From Ignelater luminosus (lineage: Eukaryota > Arthropoda > Insecta > Coleoptera > Elateridae), in the NCBI GenBank assembly GCA_011009095.1, contig VTPC01004478.1:72290-136289 (forward strand): a stretch of DNA of 64,000 bases, given 5' to 3'. Of the stretch, positions 47,101-56,967 are shown piece after piece (the stretch's first letter is position 1; the number at the start of each line of letters is the position of its first letter). The position numbers and the translations under genes are program-made. The notes under the pieces are model-generated. The model did no database searches and was not told the origin of the DNA. It worked only from the letters and a program-made list of their open reading frames with translations.

Positions 47101-49928
47101 AGAGCTAGATATGACAAGAAACAGTCGCCGCGCTTGGAAACTCCCGAAAAACTTAGTAACGATCCCACAAGCCCACCACAGGATCCAACAAAAATAACAG
47201 CTGATCAAATAGCACATCACCTCCTACTGAATGGAAAAGTCTCAGAAAAGACGGAAAAATTTAGGAGAGTACGCGTTTTTGAACAAGAGAAAAATGTACT
47301 TGCCACCCGTTTCACTATCGAAGCAGCAGCTACAGCTGCAATCTCAGTAATGAAAAATGGCAAAGCAGTCGGATTAGACGACATAAGAACGGAGCACATA
47401 CAGAACTTTGGCCCAAAAACAATGAAATTGCTTCTAGATATGATAAATTGCTACAGCATAGCGGCTCAGAGGAGAAGTTTCGAAGAGGTAGAGTGCAGAT
47501 TATTGGTTGCTTTGAAAAAGCTAGCAGACTACTATAACAGGAACTCGTTGAAACCGAACCCTAAGAAAACCCAGGTATGCGCCTACCATCTTAATAACCG
47601 TCAGATGAGGAGAAGACTAAATATAACTTGGAGGGGACAACCTTTGGAACACTGCACCGAATCTAAATACTTATTAGTCAAGATAGACCGTACACTGTCA
47701 GCAACTAAGTGTGCTCCGAACCCCTGCTTTGTCCTTATGTTTCTCAACTCAACTCCAGTATGGGTTCACCTTGCGCACACCCATATAGTCGATTGAGTAA
47801 TAAATGACACTGGTCGAATAATATCTGGATGTTTAAAACACACTCCAACGGATAAAATTTACCCCATCGTAGGTATTGCCCCTTCATCCATTAGAAAGTA
47901 AGTTGCTGCGGAATTTGAGAGGAAGAAGCAAGCAACTGATCCAAGGCGTCCTTTGTTTGGACAACAAAGGTATCAAACAAGATTAAAATTTAGAAAAAGC
48001 TTTATAAATTCAAGGGATATATCATAAATAAAGGAAAAACATCCAAAAGATGCATATTGTCTTCCCATAAATAAAATATATGCATCTTTTGGATGGTTTC
48101 CCTTTATTTATGATCATATAATTCCCACTATAAGTTGAGCACAACTTTGTTTCCTGTTTGGAAATATTTTTATTGATCAACGGATATAGTTGAAACCACT
48201 GCCGCACGATGCAGCTATCAGCTGTGGCAGGCGTCTTTTCCTGCTAAGGCCTCGGAACCGAGAGGGGAGCTAACTGCAGTCAGCCAGTTACCATATCCTA
48301 CTTGGTGAGCCCTCAACAGGCTCAGAACCAACATTTCGCGATGCAAGAATAATTTAAAAAAAGATGGGGATATGCCGAGGGCGATAGATGTGGATGTGGA
48401 GAAACACAATTGATGCTCCATGAATGAATGAATCTTCACGAATCTTCATTGTATTTGCGTATGTAACAGTGAACTTTTCTAAAAAATACTGTCAAACTAG
48501 AAAACATGCTGTAATAAGCAGTTAGCTATTAATTATTGCCCAATAAAATATCTTAAAGCGTCATTCTTTCGTTTTAGTAATTGTTGCATAACCAACGCAA
48601 TCTACATATTTGACAAAAATCCGGGTTTAACGTCATGATTATTCATAGCATGCTCCCGTGAAAACTAGTTTTCAGTTCACCTATAATACAACTATGCAAT
48701 TGATTACACTTATTAACTATTACTGTAGATTGTGCGTTATTAAACTGTACCGCATACGTGCGTATTTTAAACGGTCCGGGAATAAATAACTCGGGTTGGA
48801 TGAGATCGGATGCGATGTGTTAGATATAAATAATAAAATAATTTTATTAGAAGTAACCAACAAGAGGTACTATAAACTAACATACAAACTGCTTCCAAGT
48901 ATGACCATCATTTCTTGATTTAAAGTAAGTAAATAATAAATTAATTAAAATTTATCTTTGGAAAACCCTTTTACCGTTTTGCAACACGTACGTATGAAAA
49001 AAATCTACGTGTTCATCACCAAATCTGTACCAAAATCTCATTGTGTTACTGTCTCATTATTATCAAATTATAGCATCAGAACTATTTTAATGGTTTAATA
49101 GTATGTGTTGGTTGTTGTTGAAATTGCTTAAACACGATTCCTAGAGAAATAAACTAACATCCTTCAATGTAACGTAGTTCCTGATTTCATGGATTTCCCT
49201 GTTGCAGTAAAATTTTTAAGTTCGCGATATCATTAGATAGCTGGCACGACCTTGGTGTGTTATAAATAAAAAATGATACATTTCCCTCAAATTAAAGACA
49301 GTTACAGTATTCCTGCTCTATTTTTATTTTTAGTTTCGATTGCAAGATCAGATTACCATTGTGTGATCAATGCAATACTTCCCAGAAGTATAGTACTCAT
49401 TACCTTTGTTAAATTTGAAGGAAATTTACTATCAGTAGTGACTTTAAATACTTTTTGTTATGTCCCTAATTTAAATACCCATGAATAATAAAATGAGCAA
49501 TTTCTACTGACCTTGAAATTTGTTAATATTTGTAAATCTGTATTTATTATTTCATTATCTTTGCAAATTAAACAAATGCGGTTAACATAATTAAATAGTT
49601 TCCTCTACTTGTTTATTCTAAACGCAATCTTTTTCAAATGTAATAATTAATGGGATAGTTTTGCATGAGAAATCTAAATTCTCATTGAACAATGTGAACT
49701 CATCTTTGTGTATAATTGCTCTTTAGATGATATCATTGTAAAAATTACTCATTATTGTTATTTTAATATAAAATAATAAATTAAATTTGTTTAAATAAAT
49801 TTTTCAAATTCTACCAAAATGTTACAAAAATGAAATATTATAATCTTACGTGCTTTAATCGTCACTATCGCTCCAAGGTAGGCCACTAATAATCCGTGCA
49901 ATAAATTCATCGAAATCAATTTATCCAT
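41146..49928 (-). CDS. Clip-domain serine protease B (two clip domains)
   Basis: Exons on the minus strand are 49928-49850, 42741-42469, 42412-41950, 41887-41691, 41637-41536 and 41462-41146. With GT-AG borders they give 477 codons without a break. A 26-residue leader (MDKLISMNLL...) ends in KA. Clip domain 1 starts at about residue 35 (DGCRTPDNGVGRC) and clip domain 2 spans about 122-173 (KCTTPSASAGTC to RVCC). The activation site is DR|IVFG near residue 214. The triad His (LTAAHC), Asp (ENDIGLI) and Ser (NGDSGGP, about 422) are present. Asp in GGDSCNGDS predicts trypsin-like specificity. Unlike A and C, the linker and His region share one exon (42412-41950), so an intron has been lost. Its first exon lies only about 360 bp below the gene C stop codon. 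Role in a haemolymph cascade is inferred from the family. Confidence 0.88.
42742..43404. other. gene B intron 1, 3' end
   Basis: AT-rich, no element recognised. Confidence 0.5.
43405..43960 (+). mobile_element. internally deleted Jockey-like LINE copy
   Basis: Bases 43405-43729 match the 5' part of the LINE at 37350-40400 (in reverse complement), for example TCAGTTTTCTG and GCACAACGGTACAGAGCAG-like ends. Bases 43730-43960 match its 3' part from CAGTGTCGACTAGCCATCTG to an A-rich tail with AATAAATAAA. The whole coding region between (about 2.35 kb in the other copy) is missing. The join lies at a short CAG shared by both parent sites. It lies in intron 1 of gene B and is in inverted orientation to its relative. 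Confidence 0.82.
43961..44399. other. gene B intron 1, between LINE copies
   Basis: Contains possible 5' LINE sequence (GC-richer from 44080) but no recognisable domain. Confidence 0.35.
44400..46140 (+). pseudogene. LINE reverse transcriptase and C-terminal part
   Basis: Plus-strand pieces follow one insect LINE. They are EIILLPKKKDTKKCEEHRTI at about 44795, EQRRFGKGIGTRDAKGVVC near 44935, SICFVDFEKAFDCVRWEKL at 45030-45085 (first Asp block), RRVRQGCPLSPTLFN near 45210-45250 and KFADDMILLAET at 45325-45360 with an intact ADD. A C-terminal part follows with FSVWSVFMYGSET, and then the 90-residue frame at 45807-46079 (TDRIRNEEVLESVGDRRKLL). Repeated stops show it is dead. A 35-bp insertion lies inside it at 45522-45556. 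Confidence 0.8.
45510..45568. repeat. 35-bp insertion with a 12-bp target duplication
   Basis: AGGCGTAGAGGT occurs at 45510-45521 and again at 45557-45568. Between the copies is CATAAATAAAAGAAAAACAT plus CCAAAAGATGTTATT. The LINE frame is restored if one repeat and the insert are removed. The insert matches one arm of the hairpin at 48021-48114. Confidence 0.75.
46160..47970 (+). pseudogene. second LINE with the RT core deleted
   Basis: An endonuclease part is visible at 46220-46660: SINIEGISVHKEVLLCDV, VQETHCGS with the catalytic ETH, a YKPPNTNLDFQEP block and an out-of-frame GDFNCR. The linker follows at 46810-47080. The 237-residue open frame at 47083-47796 then joins the first RT block (NGKAVGLDDIRTEHIQNFG) directly to a segment downstream of the polymerase site (ADYYNRNSLKPNPKKTQVCA). 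The core with the active-site Asp pair is missing, yet the frame stays open. It lies in intron 1 of gene B. Confidence 0.78.
48021..48114. repeat. imperfect hairpin, about 38-bp arms
   Basis: The left arm (48021-48058) and right arm (48075-48114) pair as inverted repeats around CATCCAAAAGATGCATAT with only a few mismatches, leaving a loop of about 16 bases. There is no coding content. It is probably a tiny MITE or a head-to-head duplication of the 35-bp unit seen at 45522. Confidence 0.8.
48115..49849. other. gene B intron 1, 5' end
   Basis: The first 350 bases (to about 48460) are GC-richer and may be a LINE 3' end. The rest is AT-rich with no recognised gene, although a 71-codon frame lies at 49273-49488. 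Confidence 0.4.
49850..49928 (-). CDS. gene B exon 1, signal peptide
   Basis: ATG at 49928 opens a hydrophobic leader of 26 residues that ends GCAC|GTAAGA, a phase-1 donor. Joined to the 42741 acceptor it makes a Q codon before WVIDDDGC, the same join as in gene A. The long intron (49849-42742, about 7.1 kb) carries the LINE copies described separately. Confidence 0.75.
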
Positions 49929-50046
49929 TCTCATTCTGTTTTGATTGTGAAACTCGTTGATTTTTCACATTCAACTCGTTCTGTGATGACCGACAGACTA
50001 ACACAGTGGACCACTATTTTGCGGAGAACTTGTCAGAAGGTTAATA

Positions 50047-50054
50047 TCTTATCA
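50047..50054 (-). promoter_or_regulatory. GATA-type motif upstream of gene B
   Basis: TGATAAGA on the minus strand about 120 bp above the gene B start codon. GATA factors drive haemocyte and fat-body genes in insects, so the site fits, but one short motif is weak proof. Confidence 0.25.
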
Positions 50055-50290
50055 CGTTTTTCTTCGATTAGCATTATTATTTAGCGTTATTAAAATGACG
50101 TACAAAATCCGCGCACACATTATATTTCGTGTTAAAAACTTTGTTAGTTTCTGTAAAAATGAAAATAATCAAGTAGTGTTGCATTAATATGTTACCCGAA
50201 ACCACACGTATAACATTAACATTCGCTAATATATAAATAACAAAACTAATAGAGGGGGAAACACTTTGGATTGTAACAATCACCGTCTCG

Positions 50291-51675
50291 CTATGCCAGG
50301 GGCGGCCTTAAATTATCAAGAATCCATTTGGTGTATTTAATAACGTTTGTGTATACTCCAGGATATCCTTGTCTACCACAATCTACAGGTCCGTAAGAAA
50401 CAATACCAATTTGAACGTAACGCGACGTCCCGTCTTCGGTAACTATATATTTTAATGGTCCTCCACTATCTCCACCACAAGAATCCCTACCTAAAAACCC
50501 ACCAGCACAAATTTGTTTGTTCGTCACAGTATAATATTGTTTATGTATTTTCTGACATTGATCATATGGAATAATGGGCACTGAAACTTTTAATAATTCA
50601 GAACTGGCGAACCCTAAAAGAATATTTTGGAATTTTTTACTTAAACTGTCTTTATTTCTACTCACCACTTTCTGTTACACCCCATCCAGTAACAACAGCA
50701 AAATTATTATTTAAATCATATTTTGCGGTTTTACTCATAGGTAAACAAATAGGTTGGGCATTTTCTACAAAGAAAACTATGAGACAGCAATTTTATTTGT
50801 AAATTAGAAAAAAGGTACCGTAACTAAAATTGATTGGAGTGGCAAGCTTAATTAAAGCAATGTCATTTTCAAAAGTTTTTGATTTATAATCAGAATGGAC
50901 CACAACATTTTCTGCGAGAAGATCTTGTACGGGAGGTGAACAAAAATTAGTAGCAAAATCGCAATCTTTTTTTGTACTCAAATTATGTTCACCAACACGT
51001 ACACCTGCTCTAAAAATAAATTAATACATCACTGCATAATTATAATTAATTTTATAATAAATTATTTCTTATTCGTTTAAAACAAGGTAAATAATTTTAA
51101 TGTCCTTACTGTTAAATTCTTAATATTGTATTGTAGCCTATCATTAAAATCTCTACTAAACTAGACTTACAAGGTTAAATTAATATTTACTATACAATGA
51201 GCAGCGGTTAAAATATAAAATCTATTTATTATTGTTCCCCCGCATTTTGGTTCCATTCCATTTTCTAGAATATAAAAACATTCATTATTAACCTATACAA
51301 ACAAGTTTAATAGTTTTATACTTGTATAGAAGACTAATAGTGCCATCCAGGGAAATTCTAACAAATCAGTCTTGCTTCCTTTTGTAATCCTTAAAACGTT
51401 TCTATTGGAAATTCTTCCACAATTCTCTCGTGGTAATAAATCCAAATTTGGGTGTTTCGGACTATCTGGAAAACCATCATATTTTTGGGAAATGACTTGC
51501 TTCTTCCTTTCCGTGCAACAAACTTTAGGAATTCCTTGTTGGAAACCGCAGTGGTGTTTTCGGAGGATTTTAAAAACCCAATAGGGTCGCGGAATAGGCG
51601 TCGATTCCAACAAATCAACAAAGTAGGGACAATTAAAAATTTCTAAACAATGAGTTGGATGCGCACATTTTCTAT
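50291..51675 (-). CDS. Clip-domain serine protease C (partial, exon 1 not found)
   Basis: Minus-strand exons are 51675-51322, 51264-51171, 51009-50819, 50764-50666 and 50613-50291. They leave a remainder that requires a phase-1 first exon, as in A and B. One clip domain starts at RKCAHPTHCLEIFNC, with a short first Cys spacing, and ends KVCC. The activation region reads NRNVLR|ITKG, which aligns position by position with IIGG of A through ...KT(S/D)LxEFPW. The triad is intact: His in LTAAHC, Asp in FENDIALI and Ser in GGDSGGP. Asp in GRDSCGGDS predicts trypsin-like specificity. Intron positions match gene A. No signal exon was found up to 64000, perhaps because transposons fill the upstream intron, or because it lies outside the window. 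A secreted cascade protease is inferred. Confidence 0.85.
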
Positions 51676-52389
51676 CTGAAAGAGATTCGATTAGTTTTTA
51701 TTGCAGTCAAATGAATTTAGATTATCGAAATAATTTCACATTAACAAAGAAAATATAGACTACAATAGTAAAATATTTAAAAAAGATTGAAAAATGTTTT
51801 ATCCTTATTACGAAACCTAAAAACTAGTATTTCTTTAATTTTTCATTCTAAATTTAGAACTTATTTAAATTTTAAATATTTTTCTTTGAAATAATACATC
51901 CTAAGATAAATAAATGTTCTTTTGTCTTTTTCTGCCCTTTCTTCTTCACGCACTTCTCCTATTTCTAGCACTTTTGTTTTCCTGCCCAGGATCAAGTGAT
52001 GCACGTGGCGAAGAGCCACATCCTGTACAAGGTGGCGAGTTATTCTAAATGTAGCAGATTTAGAAAAGTAAATATTGACAAAAAATCTGCAATCCCGGGT
52101 GTCACGCGTAACGTGCCTAGGGGATGCATGGCTCTGCGTTAATGAGCCTTGAACCACGTCTTCCGGCTGTATTTAGCTTTGCTGGAGTATGGGAGCACTA
52201 CTGTAGTCGACCTTTGGTTCTTTCTTTCTAGTACAGATTCTTATCCCAGCAAGCTCAATCTACCAGGAGAAACACACATCTCCTAGTATAAACAGCGACG
52301 TTTCTACCCGACTAGAAAAAAAAGTTGGCAGAAAGGTAGACCCAGGGAACCCAGAAGAGGTAGCTCGTGAACGCAATTAATCTTTTGTG
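51676..52389. other. upstream intron or flank of gene C
   Basis: AT-rich, with a GC-richer patch at 51950-52330 that has no recognised domain. Confidence 0.4.
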
Positions 52390-52703
52390 TTGGTCTTTCG
52401 TATTACAACATTTATGATTAAATCATCAATCAGTAATTTGTCTTCAAGAAACTAACTTCAAAACAGATTTTTCGTACAAATTTAAAGGTTTTAGCCTTCT
52501 TTCGTAAAGACAGTCCTCCTAGCGTTCGAGCCACTATTTTAGTAAAAAATGAAATTTTATATGATAAAGTAGACTTAAATACCGAGCTGCAAGCAACTGG
52601 AGTTCGTCTTAAATCTTCGGCCTGTTCTGTATATCTGCCAGGTACCATTTGGACTAGAGCTAACTTAAGTCAGTTAATCAACAATTTCCAATGCCTTTCA
52701 TTA
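52390..52703 (+). pseudogene. Jockey/I-type LINE endonuclease fragment
   Basis: The plus strand reads CLQETNFKTDFSYKFKGF near 52436-52490, including the catalytic QET motif. It continues through ATILVKNEILYDK and LNTELQATGVRL to VYLPGTIWTRANLSQLI and QCLSLCNGS near 52710, with one frameshift. These are the conserved blocks of the endonuclease in order. The copy ends at the hairpin described next, and RT was not seen. Confidence 0.75.
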
Positions 52704-52777
52704 TGTAACGGTTCGTTACTTGGCGGGATTTCTAAAAATTTAAATAATTATATTAGGACAAGTAACGAACCGTTACA
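52704..52777. repeat. 74-bp element with perfect 19-bp inverted ends
   Basis: TGTAACGGTTCGTTACTTG at 52704 is exactly inverted at 52759-52777. Between them is a 36-bp A/T-rich core with no gene. It cuts the LINE endonuclease reading. Confidence 0.8.
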
Positions 52778-54599
52778 CTTACTACTAAGCCAATGCAAAA
52801 AAAAACAAAAAAAAAGAAAGCCAAAAGCTCCACAAAACCTAAGGCTTAATGACCACTCAAGATCGATCAAAAAAGGGTAATTTACAGATCACAAGATCTC
52901 TGTATTCCATAAATCCCACAGTCAATCGACCATCACAGTCCCTGAACCAAATAATAGAGGAGGACACCATAATAAACAACTAACGGAGCATTACACAACA
53001 TAAAACATAGAAATAAATCTATGGACCAATAAATGCATATCGCAATTAACTCCTAAACTTATCCAAAAACTAGGTCAGAAATAAACAACGATAACTAAAT
53101 CAATAATAAAAATAAAAACGAAAAACCCCAAATACCCAACTGACTAAGTTATAGATACTGATCGAAGACCCAAAACCAAAAAACCCCAAGAAAAATCTTG
53201 CATCGATGAGGATTAAAAAAGGAGTCACCCGGAAAATTGGATTGTCTACGACCATCTTACACAAAAAACTTTCGGTGTGTTGCTCGGGGTACTGGCAGTG
53301 AAGCTGCTCTACGTACCCGCAGGGGAGTGCTATAAACCCACAACACAAAAACTGTCAAGGTGGCGACTAAGCGCCAAAACCATCTCAAATTGCGGGAACT
53401 GAATCGGCATCACACTATAATGAGCACCGAAACAAAAGGACGGGGCTGCCGTTCTAAACAACTCAATCCAATGACCCGACGTGTAATAGGACAGAAATGA
53501 AAGGAAGAAATAGTACACTCCACTGCTCGAACCTGCACTTGTGTAGCGATAACACACAGCAGGACCGACCAGTAGTTACCAGGCCAAGCCACAGAATATT
53601 TCCGAAACTTACAAATACATGATATCGCTATGTTACCAAAAACAAATTTCCAAAAAAGACACAATAGATATAAGAAGCGACAAGGCCAGTAACGTCAAAA
53701 TTCGAGTAAAAAGTCAACTCACGCTTATAATGAAGTCAAAATCATTAAATAAATGTTACTCAAACTACACTCTATAAACAGAAGTTTCGCCCTCCAACCT
53801 ACCCAAAGCGTACCAGAGGTTCAGTGAACGAAAGCCTATCAGCCTAAAGACGAGACTCTGCATTTCACGGTATCAGTACATTGTGTAATTCCCACAAGCA
53901 GCGACCCTAATCACTAAACACTCAGAATCCATCATTCAGACTTTAAGAGCATAAACTCATCCAAGGTGACAAAATAAACTAAAAAAATTTGAAAATGTAG
54001 AACCATTGATTTTCACAAATTGATCGAAGATTAAAATGCTCACTTAACTGAAGTGACAGAAAAAATTTCTCAATCTTTGGAAACTTAGATGACTCGACCC
54101 CCAAATTCAGGAAAGAGTCAGCCAACTCAAGGCTTACCTGGAAATGAAGGGATTTCGATAAATAAGTACCAAAGTACAATATTTAGAGTAACGCTTATTT
54201 AACATAACGAGCGAATCAGCCAACCGAAGTCGAAAACGTTCGGACAGCTAACCGAGCTACCAAAGGAGCCAAAACCAAAAATGCTCCCGTAGCCTAACAA
54301 GGCACTAAACAACCAAAACCACACACGTTCACTTGCAGGAGCGAGCAATTCAGTCAATATCGAAATCTAGTTACTACCAAATATGTCACTAATGACGTTC
54401 CAGAGTTCAAAAACGAAAAAACCACAGAAATTAGAAAAACACCAAGACAAACCCAAACCAAAATTTCAATACACCAATGGTGAAAATAACCAAAGATTCA
54501 CCAAAATCTAACTTAAAACTACTGAGACAAAAGTTACAAAAAAATATAGTAGCAAATGATGTCAAATAACAAAAGAATCTAACCAACGAATTAATGGTA
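52778..54599. other. A/C-rich region, function unknown
   Basis: The plus strand is unusually rich in A and C, and the minus strand rich in T and G, unlike the neighbours. It lies downstream of the gypsy polymerase remnant on the minus strand, so it may be its 3' non-coding part or LTR. No paired LTR was found. Confidence 0.35.
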
Positions 54600-54619
54600 A
54601 GGATCCCAAAAAAGAATTT

Positions 54620-55050
54620 AAGGCAAAGATGGAAGGGCCCGTTAAATAGTTACATAATATAAGGTCAAGACAGACCCTGGGCAAAGATGGAAGTTTTTTC
54701 ATCAGCGGCCCATAAAAAAACACCCGACCAACCGTTCGTAAATAATAAAAGTTTTACGTAATAAAGGATCCAGAAACAAACCTAGAGCAAAGATGAAGAT
54801 GCCCGTAAAATGACCCACCAAAAATATATCCGACCAACGTCTCACTAATAATAAAAGTATTTACTTAATAAAAAGTCAAAAACAAACACTGAGCAAAGAT
54901 GAAAATACCCACCAGAAAACGCCCGACCAACCTCCCGCAAATAATAAAAGTTTAAGGCAAACCTCAAACAAAAATGTAAATCCTTGTGAGTGGTCCACCA
55001 AAAGTCACCCAACTAACCTCCCACAAAATAATAAAAGTAATCACTAAAAC
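54620..55050. repeat. tandem repeat with about 106-bp period
   Basis: A GCAAAGATG block starts at 54623, 54681, 54787 and 54893, with a degenerate copy near 54967. Each is followed by CCCGTAAA-, ACCCGACCAACCTCCCG- and AATAATAAAAGT-like blocks. The two full steps are 106 bp each. Confidence 0.8.
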
Positions 55051-55279
55051 AGTATTAACTGTGTTACACAATTTCGACAAAAAACTATAAACTACAATGA
55101 AAAGAAGTTCTACAAGTTCAAATTCTAGAAATCCACCTATGACTCTGATAAGAAGTCACAAAAGTTTTCCTTAAGATTTCTAACATGAGAATTCCCAAGG
55201 TCATTACCATCTAGATCCTTCAGTTGATAAACCAGATGAGACAGCGCCTTTACTAACAGGACAAGGAATATATTTGGGA
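55051..55279. other. spacer between tandem repeat and gypsy integrase
   Basis: Short; includes the end of the gypsy integrase reading (KLAPKYIPC near 55250). Confidence 0.4.
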
Positions 55280-56817
55280 GCTAATTTCCCTGAAAAACCC
55301 TTCGCTACGTCAGACTAAACATTTTTCTTCCAAACCATATCACCGAAAGTAACAAAGGTCTTTTACGGAGATTATGCTGACGAACGTTCTGCTCATAAAC
55401 TTTAGGTAAACAGCTTTTAACTTTCTCACTGTTCTGATTACCATAAACCTTACACAATATAACATATTTACTAACCGATTGCCTGGGCCAGTAATATTTT
55501 TCCGAGATTCTAACCAAAGTTTTTGGTATCCCAAAATAAACAGCTTGAGGATCATCGTCAAAATGGTTAAGTATTAGGGATCTATTAGCCGTAGGAACAA
55601 CAAGTTTCCAATCAGGAATGTTACTTCGCGTTGGTAACGCTGATGGAACAAATTTATAAAGATATTGATCTTTGACCTTGAAGTGATGAAATTAAGCAGG
55701 TTCACTCTTAAACTGCTTAATCATATTCAAATACCACTTGGGCTGAAAAGACTCGATATTTAAAAACCTAATTGAACCAAGTAAGGCATCAGGTAGGACA
55801 TTACGTTAAACTTTAACAACCGAACGTTTATCGGAAATACACCTATATGCTTTACTATGCAAATCTAAACTAATTTAAAAAATCGAACCGAAGTCCATTT
55901 CTGAAATAATAGGATATGTCACCGAAGAAACAACTAAACATTTGACCCAACGTGTTGCATTATTCAAAGTAAGCGGCAAGGAAATTTTTCCTTTACAATG
56001 CTAGAAGACACCAGCACCTGTCTTAATATCAACTGGGCATGTAAATAAGCTCAGATAAAAGATCGTGTTGACTCAAAAATTTTAAACCTTTGGTTCCAAT
56101 GATTGTATGCGATGCATCACTATCCAGAAGACCAACTAAAGAATGACCGTAAACATGTATTGTCAAATACAGACAATTATCAAATGAAACTGTTGTACAA
56201 AGAGAAGGCGAAGACTTAACGGACATAACAAAATTCACCTGGAAGCTACAAATTTTATTTATCACGAGATGGAGCGAAGTTATTTACTGTTTGCTCGGAT
56301 TGTCGGAGAGGTCTCGATTTATTGACAATTGGTGCTGATTGATATTGAGGTTTAGTAGATGACTCTTTTGTTTCGGTATTATACCTGTATCGCTTAGAGA
56401 TGTAGTCACTATTGGGACGACACTAGCCTTCAAGTTATTTTGAATATGAAGAACAAGTTTTCCTATCACAACCATGGTTGGGAGCATTGACGGCCTAGGT
56501 GTCCATGACCACCACAATTCAAACACTTCCTGGTAGAAGTCGGTGAAGATACTCCACAAACGGCCACCTCCTGGGTTAAAGCATCTATTTACAAATCATG
56601 TGGTGCAAAGTAAGTGGGGTACGATATATTTCTCACCGACATTTAAGTTCCCGTACCTTACGGCACAATTCGTTTAATTGGGCCAAGCTTGTAGTCTCAT
56701 GAAGACCAACATGATCAGAAAAGAAGGTTCAAATTTCTCAAAATTTGTTCTATTATTTCCCTTTCAGGGGTAGGTTTGCCTAATCGACGAAAAAGATTTT
56801 CGAACGGCCATTATATA
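55200..56817 (-). mobile_element. Ty3/gypsy retrotransposon remnant, RT deleted
   Basis: In minus orientation there is a gag zinc knuckle at about 56535-56480 (CLNCGGHGHLGRQC), then an aspartic protease at 56200-56060 (GHSLVGLLDSDASHTIIG, where the usual DSGA is DSDA). Next comes integrase zinc-binding sequence at about 55620-55400 (HFDDDPQAVYFGIPKTLV then YYWP and CKVYG) and a final segment near 55330 (VRQHNLRKR). The RT and RNase H that should lie between protease and integrase are absent. Several zinc-binding residues are mutated. The element is cut on its upstream side by the transposon at 56818-58540. Confidence 0.8.
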
Positions 56818-56967
56818 CAGGGTGAGTCGGGAGGATCGCACCAAACTCCAGGAGTGTATAGTACATAAAAAATAATTTTAAAAAACTCAAATGTTGTTAT
56901 CCGATTTTCATTTGTTTTCAAGTTATAGCGTTATTACAAAATTTCCTATCTTAACATTAATTAAATT

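Noticed and set aside
49273..49488. 71-codon frame in gene B intron 1
   Set aside because: No splice continuity with the protease exons and no recognisable motif.
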